Shown here: in pieces, positions 37,026 to 45,989 of the stretch | Position numbering within the stretch: the first letter of the stretch is position 1 | Layout of the letters: every line of letters begins with the position of its first letter | Assembly (NCBI GenBank): GCA_037443565.1 | Contig: JBBIOB010000001.1 | Span: forward strand, 62,001 to 126,000 | Reading direction: 5' to 3' | From: Fervidifonticultor_A sp037443565 | GTDB taxonomy: Bacteria; Sysuimicrobiota; Sysuimicrobiia; Sysuimicrobiales; Humicultoraceae | Length of the DNA: 64,000 nt | Position numbers and translations under genes: made by a program | The notes under the pieces: generated by a model | The model's input: only the letters and a program-made list of their open reading frames with translations | What the model was told of the DNA's origin: nothing | The model's database searches: none

Positions 37026-37742
37026 ATGACCGAAGCGCTCTACGTCCGAGACAGCTACCTCAAGGAATTCAACGCCACTGTCACCGCCGTCGACGGGCAG
37101 GCGGTAGCGCTCGACCGCACGGCCTTCTACCCTGGCGGCGGCGGGTTGCCGCACGACACCGGGCGGCTCACCTGGGTGGGCAGGGAAGGCCGCGTCGTCG
37201 AGGTGAAGCGCGACGGTACCACGATCTGGCACGTCCTCGACGGCCCGGCCCCGGCCGACGGCACCGCGGTGCACGGGACGATCGACTGGGACCGCCGGTA
37301 CGGCGTCATGCGCCATCATACGGCGCTGCACGTGCTGGTCGGCGCGGTCTACAGGCTCTTCGGCGCGCTTGTCACCGGCGGCCAGATCCATTCCGACCGC
37401 GCACGCATGGACTTCTCGCTCGCGGACCTCAGCAAGGAGCGCGTCGCCGCGATCGAGGCCGAGGCCAATCGGGTGATCGCCGAGGGGCACCGGGTGCTGG
37501 TCCGATTCGTCTCGCGCGAGGAGTACGAGCGTTCGGATCTTACCCGGCTGGCGAAGAACCTGCTGCCGCCCGATATCACCGAGGTCCGCGTGGTCGAGAT
37601 CGAGGGGTACGACGCGCAGGCCGACGGCGGCACGCATGTGGTCAGCACGGCAGAGATCGGCCGGCTGCGGGTGACCAAGACCGAGAACAAGGGAAAGACG
37701 AACCGCAGGCTCGAGATCGCGCTAGAGAATCCAGGGGAGTAG
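37026..37742 (+). CDS. AlaX-type alanyl-tRNA editing protein
   Basis: A 238-residue stand-alone editing domain related to the AlaRS second half. It hydrolyses mis-charged Ser- or Gly-tRNA(Ala). Zinc motif HxxxH is present as RHHTALHVL (H98, H102), and the second half of the site reads ADGGTHVVSTAEIG, where the usual CxxxH has Asp200 in place of Cys (H204 kept). RTAFYPGGGGLPHDTG is the family glycine-rich motif. The start is ATG 37026 with GGGGAGGG 8 bases upstream. It follows the peptide permeases by 15 bases and overlaps the converging methyltransferase gene by 21 bases. Confidence 0.9.
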   Translation: MTEALYVRDSYLKEFNATVTAVDGQAVALDRTAFYPGGGGLPHDTGRLTWVGREGRVVEVKRDGTTIWHVLDGPAPADGTAVHGTIDWDRRYGVMRHHTALHVLVGAVYRLFGALVTGGQIHSDRARMDFSLADLSKERVAAIEAEANRVIAEGHRVLVRFVSREEYERSDLTRLAKNLLPPDITEVRVVEIEGYDAQADGGTHVVSTAEIGRLRVTKTENKGKTNRRLEIALENPGE

Positions 37743-38204
37743 GCGCCTGGTGCGCGCCCGGTAGCCGGCGTACTCGGGGAACCGGGACTCGAGGTATCGC
37801 TCCTCGACCCGGGACTTGGCGGTTATGTAGGCGGCCAGGGCTCCGGCGAGGACCAGGTGCAGGGCGCTCGTCTTCCACAGCGCCCATCCGATCGCCGCGA
37901 CGATCAGGCCGCCGTAGATCGGATGGCGCGCTCTCGCGTAGATGCCGCGTTGTACCAGAACGCCGTGCCGCCGCGGCTTCGGGAAAGCTGTGAGGTTTGG
38001 TCCCAGATCGAGGATGGCCCGCGCTGCCAGGCCGAGCCCGACGACGAGCAGCACCGTGCCGAGCCTGCCCCCCAGGGCGCCCCAGGGCGGCGGCCATGGC
38101 CATCTCGCGGGCGCGAATGCCAGGGCTGCCAGGAGGACACCCTGGCCGACGACCCACCACTCGCCGCGCGAGTTTCTCCACCAGGGGAGGCGGGGGTTGC
38201 TCAT
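37722..38204 (-). CDS. Isoprenylcysteine methyltransferase-like integral membrane protein
   Basis: A 160-residue membrane protein with about four hydrophobic segments and the phospholipid/isoprenylcysteine methyltransferase signature: GIYARARHPIYGGLIVA followed by EERYLESRFPEYAGYRARTRR. This C-terminal part binds AdoMet in the family. The methylated substrate in bacteria is generally unknown. ATG 38204 was preferred to the in-frame ATG 38225 because the aromatic start SNPRLPWW suits the membrane domain. It lies downstream of the bd-like oxidase genes on the same strand. Confidence 0.8.
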   Translation of the reverse strand: MSNPRLPWWRNSRGEWWVVGQGVLLAALAFAPARWPWPPPWGALGGRLGTVLLVVGLGLAARAILDLGPNLTAFPKPRRHGVLVQRGIYARARHPIYGGLIVAAIGWALWKTSALHLVLAGALAAYITAKSRVEERYLESRFPEYAGYRARTRRLLPWIL

Positions 38205-38280
38205 GCCTGACCTCATGGGGATCACAGGAAGAAACGCTCGGCCCCGGCGGGGGATTCCGCCGCGGCCTGGTCGTTCGCCG

Positions 38281-39411
38281 CTATCGCCGCGCCGGTTGCG
38301 GCTGCCGGCTCGCTCGGAACGCCTGGGTCACCATCCAGGCCACCACGCCGAGCCCGGCGACGAACAGGATCAGGAACAGCACCAGCGGGCTCCACTGGAT
38401 GTTCAGCGGCGCGTCGGTCACGTCCACGAACCGCCGCAGTTCCGCGTTCTGCACGACCTGCCGGCTGATTCCGTTCAACGCGAGGACGGCGATCTGCGCC
38501 AGGGCGGTCATCAGCGCCGTCGCCTGCGTGATCCGGCCCCGCTGCGCGGCGAGGACCAGCCAGACCAGGCCGGGGCTGAGCGCCGTCAGCGCTGTCAGCA
38601 CGACCAGCGGAGCGTTGAACATCAGGGCGCGGACCTCGGGAATCCAGGTCCCGAAGACATACCACGAGCCCGCGAGCGCGAACCAGAGGATGCCCAGAGA
38701 GTACAGCCGCAGGGCAAAGCCCGAGACCCACCGCCGGTAGGCCTCGGTCTCCCGCACTGCGAACATGCCGGCGTCCACCGCCGCGTAGGCCGCGGTGGTC
38801 GTCAGCGCCAGCCCGAACACCATGAGCCAGCGCGACCAGATCGCGGGCTCGCCCAGGAGCACCGCCGTTCCGCGGACCGCGCCGGCGACACTCGTCCGCT
38901 CCCAGAGCCCAGGCCAGACGTCCACGTTCGCCATCAACACGAAGGCGTGGGTGAAGACGAAGCCCATGGCGATGAACAGGATCGCGGCGGTCCATCCAGA
39001 GGCGCGGCGCAGCGGGGTGAGCTTTCCCTCGCGCAGCCCGATGGCGTACAGGTACACGCCGTAGTACGCGATGATCAAGAGGCCGACGATCGAGACCCAG
39101 GGCCACGCCATCAGGATCGTCGCCGGGTAGAAGACGCGGTGGTAGGCCACTTGGAGAAACAGCAGGGGCACGATCCCGAAGTTGATCCCCAGCGCGATGA
39201 TGATCGGCATCTGGTTCATCAGGCGGTCTGAGAACCGCCGCGCGTGCTCGCCGCGCGACCGCATCAGCATGGCGATCAGGATCCCCGCAAACCACAGGTT
39301 CATCGGCACAAGATGCAGCACGAAGCCCAGGACCTTGAGTACGGCCATGAACCAGTACGGGGCGGGGTATCCCAGCGGGCCCGGTGGCGCCAGCAGCTGG
39401 GTTACGTCCAT
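38281..39411 (-). CDS. bd-like quinol oxidase-related membrane protein, second subunit
   Basis: A 376-residue, highly hydrophobic protein with eight or nine membrane segments. Segments FVLHLVPMNLWFAGILIAML and GLLIIAYYGVYLYAIGLREG resemble the cytochrome bd (CydA-like) superfamily, and several histidines lie in or beside helices (H33, H97 region, H160 region). It has no c-type heme motif. It follows the CydA-like/cytochrome c fusion by 31 bases and has GAGGAG before its ATG, so the two proteins likely form one membrane complex. I cannot say whether oxygen is the acceptor; it might instead be a quinol:acceptor oxidoreductase. Confidence 0.7.
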   Translation of the reverse strand: MDVTQLLAPPGPLGYPAPYWFMAVLKVLGFVLHLVPMNLWFAGILIAMLMRSRGEHARRFSDRLMNQMPIIIALGINFGIVPLLFLQVAYHRVFYPATILMAWPWVSIVGLLIIAYYGVYLYAIGLREGKLTPLRRASGWTAAILFIAMGFVFTHAFVLMANVDVWPGLWERTSVAGAVRGTAVLLGEPAIWSRWLMVFGLALTTTAAYAAVDAGMFAVRETEAYRRWVSGFALRLYSLGILWFALAGSWYVFGTWIPEVRALMFNAPLVVLTALTALSPGLVWLVLAAQRGRITQATALMTALAQIAVLALNGISRQVVQNAELRRFVDVTDAPLNIQWSPLVLFLILFVAGLGVVAWMVTQAFRASRQPQPARR

Positions 39412-39441
39412 GGCGGGCTCCTCCTCGGTCTGCTCATGCGG

Positions 39442-40818
39442 TCATCGGCCGAGCTCGGGCTCCATGCCCCGCGGCCGCGGGTGGGCGATCGAGGCCAGGT
39501 ACCGGGCGAGGGCATCGGCCTCCTCGGGGGTACCCACCCAGGGCGGCATGAAGAACGTGGCTTCGTTGAGGTGGGCGAGCACGCTGCGGATGAGCTCGGG
39601 GGTCCAGCCCCGCGTGAGGTGGCTCACCGCCGAATAGCCCACGCGCGTGGCGTGGCAGTTGTTGCACTGGAACTTGAAGATCGCCTCGCCGACGCGGCGC
39701 TGGTCGTCTTCGGGCAGCGCCGCGAGCCGGTCGGCCGCGACCTTTCCATCCTGCATCACCTGGGGGTACCGCGAAGCCACCCAGGCCTTCGTCCAGACCC
39801 CCGACTCCAGGAAGCCCCGCTGGTGGACGTCGCGCACCTCGTCCACGAGGAGCTGGTTGCCCATGACCACGTTGTAGACGATGTACGGCTTGCGCACCGC
39901 CTCGCGGATGAACTCGCCGGTCGAGAAGGCGGCCAGCCCGAACGCGAAGAGCAGGATCGCGAACCCCGGCGACAGCCAGCCGGGGTGCCGGTACGGGCCG
40001 AAGTAGAGCATTACGAAGACCGCGATGGTGATGGCGAAGATGAGTACCATCATCACGTTCAGCGCCGCGGCCGCGGCCAGTGCCGCCCTCGCTGACTCCG
40101 GGAGGAACGCGTACCAGGTCAGGCCGCCCAGGACGATCAACACCGCGCCCAGCAGGGCCGGCCTGGCCGATCGCGCCGCGATGAGGTCGCGCAGCGCCGC
40201 CTCCTTCACCTTGAACGAGGCGTGCAGGTACACGTACAGCGACGCGAGCAGGAGCGCGCCGCCGGTCCTGGCCAGCGTCTGCGGCACGAACTGCGGGTTG
40301 AGAAACCCGGTCCAAAACGTCCGGTGCTCGGGCCAGGCGCCGGGGTGCAGCATGAACGCCGTGATGCCAGTGATCAGGACCAGGCTCATCCACGCCGACC
40401 CCGCGTAGATCCAGCCGATGGTCGTGTGGATCTTCGGCGCGAGCCGGCCCCAGTAGTAGTAGAAGATGAACGCCGAGACGATCTCCAGCACGAAGAACAC
40501 GTACTCCATCGCCCAGCCGAAGACGAAGGTGTGGATCAGGGTCTCAGTCGCCAGCGGGGAGGCCAGCCCGATCGTCCACCAGATGCCGACGCCCGTGATG
40601 GCGCCGAAGACCACGGTCAGCAGGATGAAGAACCAGGCATGCCCGCGCAGGTAGTCGAGATAGGCGCGGTTCTTGGTCCGGTAGGCGTACTGTGTCTCAA
40701 ACGCGAGAAACAGGCCGCCGCCGACCGCGTAGTGTGCCACCAGCACGTGGACGACCGCAATGCCGGCGATGAGCATCGGCGCGGTGAGATAGGGCACATA
40801 CCACCAGGGGTAGTGCAT
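39442..40818 (-). CDS. CydA-like membrane protein fused to a C-terminal cytochrome c domain
   Basis: A 458-residue protein. Residues 1-340 contain about nine membrane helices resembling cytochrome bd subunit I, with paired histidines in helix 1 (AVVHVLVAHYAVGGGLFLAF, H24 and H29) and FVFGWAMEYVFFVLEI. Residues 355-458 are a c-type cytochrome: heme-binding FQCNNCHA (C385, C388, H389) and a probable axial Met424 in TFFMPPWVG. The cytochrome domain would face outside. Such bd-like fusions are known from Nitrospira and some uncultured phyla and are thought to connect quinol with soluble carriers or oxygen. It is first in a two-gene unit with the CydA-like protein downstream. Confidence 0.8.
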   Translation of the reverse strand: MHYPWWYVPYLTAPMLIAGIAVVHVLVAHYAVGGGLFLAFETQYAYRTKNRAYLDYLRGHAWFFILLTVVFGAITGVGIWWTIGLASPLATETLIHTFVFGWAMEYVFFVLEIVSAFIFYYYWGRLAPKIHTTIGWIYAGSAWMSLVLITGITAFMLHPGAWPEHRTFWTGFLNPQFVPQTLARTGGALLLASLYVYLHASFKVKEAALRDLIAARSARPALLGAVLIVLGGLTWYAFLPESARAALAAAAALNVMMVLIFAITIAVFVMLYFGPYRHPGWLSPGFAILLFAFGLAAFSTGEFIREAVRKPYIVYNVVMGNQLLVDEVRDVHQRGFLESGVWTKAWVASRYPQVMQDGKVAADRLAALPEDDQRRVGEAIFKFQCNNCHATRVGYSAVSHLTRGWTPELIRSVLAHLNEATFFMPPWVGTPEEADALARYLASIAHPRPRGMEPELGR

Positions 40819-40938
40819 GGATCCCCCTCCGTCCCGGGGCTTTGCCCGTAGGATGCCACATCGGGGACCAGGACCGCATCAGGTGGCCACCGGAGCAAGG
40901 GCAGGGCGGGCCGCCGGGAGCGCGAACTCCCTGACGCA
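40819..40938. other. Intergenic region between divergent oxidase and LysE genes
   Basis: About 120 bases. The oxidase side has GGAGGGGGATCC just before its ATG (minus strand). No clear promoter, operator or riboswitch was recognised for either gene. Confidence 0.35.
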
Positions 40939-41562
40939 GTGAGTCTCGCAGCCTTCTTCGTGCGCGGGCTGGTGATCGGATTCGCCATTGCGGCGCCCGT
41001 CGGCCCCATCGGGATCCTCTGCATCCGGCGGACCCTGGCCCACGGCCGGCTGGCCGGCTTCGTCTCGGGCCTGGGCGCGGCGACCGCCGACGCGGCCTAC
41101 GGCGCGGTCTCCGGCTTCGGGCTGACGTTCGTCGCGGGATTCCTGATCGGTCAGCAAGACTGGCTGCGTCTTGTCGGCGGCGCATTCCTGCTCTATCTGG
41201 GCGTGCGGACCTTCGTCGCGCGGCCCACAGACCGATCGGCCGATGCGCAGGGCACCGGCCTGCTCGGCGCATACGCCTCGACGCTGGCCTTGACCCTGAC
41301 CAACCCCATGACGATCCTGTCATTCGCGGCGATCTTCGCCGGCCTTGGCCTGGCCGGCGCCGCGGGCAACTACGCGTCGGCCAGCACGCTCGTGCTGGGC
41401 GTGTTTCTCGGCTCGGCGGCCTGGTGGTTCATCCTGAGCGCGGGCGCCGGCGCCGTGCGAGAGAGGATGACCCCTGCGGGGTTGCGGTGGGTGAACCGCG
41501 CCTCAGGCGCCATCATCGCGGGGTTCGGCCTGCTCGCGCTCGGGGGCCTCCTGCGCCCATGA
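40939..41562 (+). CDS. LysE/RhtB-family exporter
   Basis: A 207-residue membrane protein with six hydrophobic segments. The family motif GFAIAAPVGPIGILCIRRTL lies in the first helix and the conserved TLTNPMTILSFAAIFAG near residue 118. Members export amino acids or related metabolites by proton exchange. The start is GTG 40939. The gene is followed by the choline-kinase-like gene, 28 bases away. Confidence 0.9.
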   Translation: MSLAAFFVRGLVIGFAIAAPVGPIGILCIRRTLAHGRLAGFVSGLGAATADAAYGAVSGFGLTFVAGFLIGQQDWLRLVGGAFLLYLGVRTFVARPTDRSADAQGTGLLGAYASTLALTLTNPMTILSFAAIFAGLGLAGAAGNYASASTLVLGVFLGSAAWWFILSAGAGAVRERMTPAGLRWVNRASGAIIAGFGLLALGGLLRP

Positions 41563-41589
41563 TAGAGGGCAGCCGGTGGAGTAGCGGCG

Positions 41590-42492
41590 ATGACGATTGA
41601 CGAGATCATCAACCGCATGGGCTGGGATCGACGCGATGATCTCCGCGTCGAGATGCTCCCCGGCGGTATCACCAACCTGAACTATCGGGTAGACGTGGGC
41701 GATGAGGCATATGTCGTCCGCATCCCCGGACAAGATAGCGAGCGGCTCGGCATCGACCGGTCCCGCGAGCACGGGTGCACGGTCGCGGCGCATCGGGCCG
41801 GGGTCGCCCCGGCCGTCATCGCCTACTTCGAGGAAGACGGCGTGCTGGTGACCCGATTCCTCCCGGGCCGAGGGCTTGCCGAGGACGAGATGCGCCGGCC
41901 GCGCATGCTCACCCGCGTGGCCGAGACCATGCGCCGCTACCATGAGGGCCCCGAGTTCCCTGGCGTGTTCTCGCCCTTCCAGACGGTCCGGGACTACCTG
42001 GCATTCGCCGCGCCACGCGGGGCGCCGCTGCCGGAGCGCTTCGACTGGATGCTGGCGCAGGCCGACCGTCTGGAGTCGGTCATGGGCGCGCCGGATCGGC
42101 TCCGGCCGTGCCACAACGACCTGTTGCTGGCCAACTGGATCGACGACGGCGCGCGCCTCTGGATCGTCGACTGGGAGTACGCGGCGATGGGCGGCATCTT
42201 CTTCGATCTCGGGAACTTCGCGGTGCACCTTCAGCTCGGCGATGCTGAAGAGGAGACGTTGCTGCGGGCCTACTTCGGGCGACCGCTGCCCGCGGCCGCC
42301 GCGCGCCTGAAGCTCATGAAGATCATCTCGGACCTGCGCGAGGCGATGTGGGCCATGGTGCAGGTGACGATCTCGACGCTCGACTACGACTTCGCGGCCT
42401 ACGGCAGGAAGCACTTCGACCGGTACACGGCGCAGCTGGGGGACCCGCGTCTGGACAGATGGCTGCGCGAGGCAGGCCGCGGCCAGGACTGA
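41590..42492 (+). CDS. Choline/ethanolamine kinase-like phosphotransferase
   Basis: A 300-residue eukaryotic-type kinase fold of the APH/ChoK family. Motifs: GGITNLNYRVDVG near residue 26 (a choline-kinase-like nucleotide loop), the catalytic loop CHNDLLLANWIDD (about 178-190) and the metal motif IVDWEYAAMGGIFFDLGNF. The spacing and DWEYA signature match choline/ethanolamine kinases more than aminoglycoside kinases. It is a paralogue of the protein at 52241-53149. The substrate is presumably a small amino-alcohol or similar; this is not shown by sequence. Confidence 0.88.
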   Translation: MTIDEIINRMGWDRRDDLRVEMLPGGITNLNYRVDVGDEAYVVRIPGQDSERLGIDRSREHGCTVAAHRAGVAPAVIAYFEEDGVLVTRFLPGRGLAEDEMRRPRMLTRVAETMRRYHEGPEFPGVFSPFQTVRDYLAFAAPRGAPLPERFDWMLAQADRLESVMGAPDRLRPCHNDLLLANWIDDGARLWIVDWEYAAMGGIFFDLGNFAVHLQLGDAEEETLLRAYFGRPLPAAAARLKLMKIISDLREAMWAMVQVTISTLDYDFAAYGRKHFDRYTAQLGDPRLDRWLREAGRGQD

Positions 42493-42560
42493 TTGGGAGC
42501 TCGACGGCCCTATCCGCGGTGAAGCCTTCCCCTCGGTCGGCCACGCTGGCCGGTGCATAG

Positions 42561-43258
42561 TCACCGTCGTGCGACGGAGCGAGTGAACCGCCGGACCTGA
42601 GCGTTGAACTCCGCCGGGGCTTCCGCATTCGCCAGATGACCCACGCCGGGAATCACGACGAGTGCAGCAGCGGGAATTCCAGCACGGAGATCCTCGGCGA
42701 CGCGGAGCGGGGACCGCTCATCCAGTTCTCCATACAACAGAAGGGTGGGAACCTGTATCCGGTGGAGCACGTCACGTAAGTCCGCCTCAGCCATTGAATA
42801 CGCCATCGCGCGATATCCTCCGGGATGGCTGCTGCCGGCATTGTCCGCCGCGATGGCCACGATCTCCTGAACCAACTCAGGAGCAGCCGCGCTGCTCAGG
42901 ACCAAGCCAGGATGAGGGATGCTGGAATGTGGGAATGCCGTCGGTAGAATTCCAGCGCGAGCGAGCTGCCCCACGACAAGCCGAGAACGTGGGCGTGCTC
43001 CACGTGCACAGCATTGAGCCACGCTGCCAACGCATCGGCGTAGTCGGCCAACCGCCAGCTCTCCGGGACATCGGAGGATTGGCCGCATCCCGGCGCGTCC
43101 CAGGCGAGCACTGTGAACTCGTTCGCAAGACCGTCCAGCTGGCGCCGCCATGCGCGGCTGTCCTCCATCCCACCATGAAGGAGCACAAGAGTCGGCCCCT
43201 GGCCGGCCTGCCGGTAGGTGATCCGAAGACCAGAAACGCTCACCTCTCTCATGTCCAC
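42561..43258 (-). pseudogene. Alpha/beta hydrolase, internally deleted and frameshifted
   Basis: The 5' part (ATG 43258) encodes VLLHGGMEDSRAWRRQL, the nucleophile elbow GLSWGSSLALEFYRRH and stops after ASLILAWS at 42896. The 3' part, in another frame, resumes with SSAAAPELVQEIVAI, AYSMAEADLRDVLHRI, the acid motif LYGELDERSPL and the catalytic His GVGHLANAEAP. About 40 residues of the cap region are missing at the junction near 42895-42930. All three catalytic residues exist but on different frames, so the gene is not functional as written. Real decay or sequence error. Confidence 0.82.
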
Positions 43259-43285
43259 ACCCCGGCGGCCTGGGTCAAATACATC

Positions 43286-43573
43286 CTAATCCCGCGCATC
43301 GAGCGCAGCGGCACGGATCGCCTCGAACTGCGCCTCCAGCTCCGCCGCGACGGTCTCGGCGACGTCCCCGGGCGCGCCGGCGCGTGCCAGCACCGGTCCG
43401 GTTCGCCAGCCATCCAGATAGGCATCGGTGCCGGTCAGGCCCTGCCGCATCGCCGCAGCGTCGATCAGCTCCTGGAAACGCGGGCCCAGGAGGCGGCGGA
43501 CCCGTTCGGGTCCCTCGAAGGCCTCCACCTGCGAAGGAATAGTCTGCCAGTAGGTGATCCGGTACTGCGCCAT
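43286..43573 (-). CDS. Virulence-factor-like small protein (PF13769 type)
   Basis: A 95-residue protein beginning MAQYRITYWQTIPSQVEAF with a conserved RFQELIDAAAMRQGLTGTDA segment (about 32-51) and an acidic helical C-terminus. This pattern matches a small family labelled 'virulence factor' in databases, whose biochemical role is unknown and which often sits beside methyltransferase/corrinoid or aldehyde genes. It starts at ATG 43573, 15 bases after the aldehyde dehydrogenase stop. Confidence 0.7.
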   Translation of the reverse strand: MAQYRITYWQTIPSQVEAFEGPERVRRLLGPRFQELIDAAAMRQGLTGTDAYLDGWRTGPVLARAGAPGDVAETVAAELEAQFEAIRAAALDARD

Positions 43574-43587
43574 CGCGGCCGACGGTC

Positions 43588-45054
43588 TTAGAACGCGATG
43601 AAGACGTTCTTGACCTCCGTGTAGAGGTCCAGCGCGTGCATCCCCAGCTCGCGGCCGAACCCGCTCATCTTGACCCCGCCGAACGGCGCCTCCTGATGGA
43701 CGCTGTGGTTGCTGTTGATGCTGAGCACGCCGGTGTGGATGGCCTTCGCCATGCGCAGTGCCCGGCCGACGTCGCGGGTCCACACCGACCCCGACAGGCC
43801 GTAGGGCGAGTCGTTGGCCATGCGGACCGCGTCGGCTTCATCGTCGAAGGGGATCAGGCAGGCTACCGGTCCGAAGATCTCTTCCTGCGCCACCTGCATC
43901 TCGTTGCGCACGCCGGCCAGCACCGTGGGGAGCAGGAAGGCGCCGGCGGCCAGCCGCGGATCATCGGGCGGCGCGCCGCCGAAGACGACCTCCGCGCCCT
44001 CATCCCGGCCGATGGCGACATAGCGCAGGATATGCTCACGCTGGCGGCCGGAGACGACCGGGCCCATCTCCGTGGCCCCGTCCATGGGATCGCCGACGCG
44101 GAGCCGGCGGGCCGCCTCGGTGAACAGGTGGGTGAAGTGCTCGTAGACCGGCCGCTGGACGAAGACCCGGCTCCGCGCGCAGCAGTCCTGTCCCGCGTTA
44201 CCGTAGACCGCGCCGACCCCGCTCTGCGCCGCGCGCTCCAGGTCGGCGTCGGCGAAGATCACGTTCGGCGATTTGCCGCCCAGCTCCAGCGACACGCGTG
44301 TCATCCGATCGGCGGCCAGCTTCATGATCTGGATCCCGGTAGTCGTCTCGCCCGTCAGCGCCACCTTCCTGACCGCCGGATGCGTGACGATCGCCGCGCC
44401 CACCGAGGCGCCCGGCCCAGTCACGACGTTGAGCACGCCCGGCGGCACGCCGGCCTCCAGCGCCAACGTCCCGAGCCGCAGGGCCGTCAGCGGCGTGTAG
44501 GACGCGGGCTTGAGGATGACGGTGTTCCCGGTCGCCAGCGCCGGCGCGACCTTCCACGAGGTGATGAGGAAGGGGAAGTTCCAGGGGACGATCAGCCCGA
44601 CGACCCCGATCGGCTCGCGCAGCGTGAAGTCGAGCCCGCGGTCGGCCACAGGGATCGTGGCGCCGAAGACCTTGTTTGCGGCGCCCGCGTAGTATTCGAA
44701 GCATCCCGCGGCGGCCTCGACCTCCCCACGGGCGTCGCTGATGGTCTTGCCGCCCGAACGCACCTCGAGGGTGACCAGTTCGTCGGCATGGGTTCGGATC
44801 GCGTCGGCCAGACGCAGGAGCACGCGGCCGCGCTCCGTGGCGCTCATCGCCGGCCAGGGGCCCCCATCGAAGGCGGCCCGCGCCGCCGTCGCGGCCCGGT
44901 CTACATCCTCCGGGCCCCCGCGCGGGACCTCGGCGATCACCTCGCCGTCGGCGGGGTTGACGACGTCGAACGTCTCGCCGCCCGCGGCGGGAACCTCCTC
45001 CCCCCCAATGCACATGCGGGCCTGCACGCGCTGTTCGGCCTGTCGTGGGTTCAT
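43588..45054 (-). CDS. NAD(P)+-dependent aldehyde dehydrogenase
   Basis: A 488-residue ALDH. Conserved features: VVPWNFP-type loop (VGLIVPWNFPFLITSWKVAP), cofactor-binding KPASYTP, general base LELGGKSPN, and the active-site cysteine in GNAGQDCCARSRVFV. EIFGPVACLIPF and the C-terminal PFGGVKMSGFGRELG also match. The frame is open far upstream, but ATG 45054 gives the normal ALDH start. It is divergent from the amidotransferase with 60 bases between. It probably oxidises an amino-aldehyde or a similar short aldehyde; substrate unknown. Confidence 0.94.
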   Translation of the reverse strand: MNPRQAEQRVQARMCIGGEEVPAAGGETFDVVNPADGEVIAEVPRGGPEDVDRAATAARAAFDGGPWPAMSATERGRVLLRLADAIRTHADELVTLEVRSGGKTISDARGEVEAAAGCFEYYAGAANKVFGATIPVADRGLDFTLREPIGVVGLIVPWNFPFLITSWKVAPALATGNTVILKPASYTPLTALRLGTLALEAGVPPGVLNVVTGPGASVGAAIVTHPAVRKVALTGETTTGIQIMKLAADRMTRVSLELGGKSPNVIFADADLERAAQSGVGAVYGNAGQDCCARSRVFVQRPVYEHFTHLFTEAARRLRVGDPMDGATEMGPVVSGRQREHILRYVAIGRDEGAEVVFGGAPPDDPRLAAGAFLLPTVLAGVRNEMQVAQEEIFGPVACLIPFDDEADAVRMANDSPYGLSGSVWTRDVGRALRMAKAIHTGVLSINSNHSVHQEAPFGGVKMSGFGRELGMHALDLYTEVKNVFIAF

Positions 45055-45114
45055 GGGATCGCCTCCGGACGCATCTGCACAGGATTTCCCTGCCTCGCGA
45101 CGAACACCCTCCGC

Positions 45115-45978
45115 ATGCTGCTGCGATTCTGCGTCATCAACGGCTATCCCGCGAAGAACCGTGAGGTGCTGCTCGAGGCCGGCCACTGCAGCGCCGACCA
45201 GATGTACCTCTGGGTGTTCCGGAAGCTCCATCCCGACGCCCGGCTCGACGTGCTCTACCTCGCCGACCTCGAGGTGCCGGTACCCGATGACCGGTGGATC
45301 GAGAGGTACGACGCCTTCCTGTGGACGGGGTCCAACCTGACGATCTACGAGGACGATCCCCGCGTGATCCGTCAGATCGAGTTCTGCCGGCGAATCTTCG
45401 AGATCGGCCGGCCGCAGTGGGGGAGCTGCTGGGGTGTGCAGATGGCCGCGGTGGCCGCCGGCGGCGAGGTGCGCAAGAACCCGCGCGGCCGCGAGATGGC
45501 CTTCGCCCGCAGGATCCACCTGACGCCCGAAGGCCGTGCCCACCCGATGTACGACGGCAAGCCCGACGTCTTCGATGGGTTCATCTCCCACCTCGACGAG
45601 GTCACGCGGATTCCTGACGGCGGCGTGCTGCTGGCCACCAACGACCACACGCGCGTGCAGGCGCTTGAGGTCAGGTACAGGAACGGGACCTACTGGGCCA
45701 CGCAGTACCATCCTGAGTACGACCTGCATCAGATGACCCGGCTGATCGTGGCCCGGGGCGAGGCGCTGATCAAGGAAGGCTTCTTCGCCGACCGGGCCGC
45801 CCTGGAGCATCGCGTGGCGCGGATGGAGGCGCTCGAGCGGGATCCGTCGCGCAAGGACCTGCGATGGGACCTGGCTATCGGTGACGACCTGCTGGACGAG
45901 CGCATCCGCTGGGTCGAGCTGCGAAACTGGCTGGAGAAGCTGGTGATCCCTGCCGCGCGGCGGTTGGAGCGCGTCTGA
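45115..45978 (+). CDS. Class I glutamine amidotransferase (GuaA-like)
   Basis: A 287-residue stand-alone class I glutaminase. The nucleophile is in QWGSCWGVQMAA and the catalytic His-Glu pair in YWATQYHPEYDL. FLWTGSNLTIYED and the SHLDEV loop are typical of the YfeJ/GMP-synthase-like amidotransferases. A long C-terminal helical extension (about 215-287) is present beyond the glutaminase domain. It is divergent from the aldehyde dehydrogenase. The acceptor of the released ammonia is not known. Confidence 0.88.
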   Translation: MLLRFCVINGYPAKNREVLLEAGHCSADQMYLWVFRKLHPDARLDVLYLADLEVPVPDDRWIERYDAFLWTGSNLTIYEDDPRVIRQIEFCRRIFEIGRPQWGSCWGVQMAAVAAGGEVRKNPRGREMAFARRIHLTPEGRAHPMYDGKPDVFDGFISHLDEVTRIPDGGVLLATNDHTRVQALEVRYRNGTYWATQYHPEYDLHQMTRLIVARGEALIKEGFFADRAALEHRVARMEALERDPSRKDLRWDLAIGDDLLDERIRWVELRNWLEKLVIPAARRLERV

Positions 45979-45989
45979 CGCCAGGCGTG

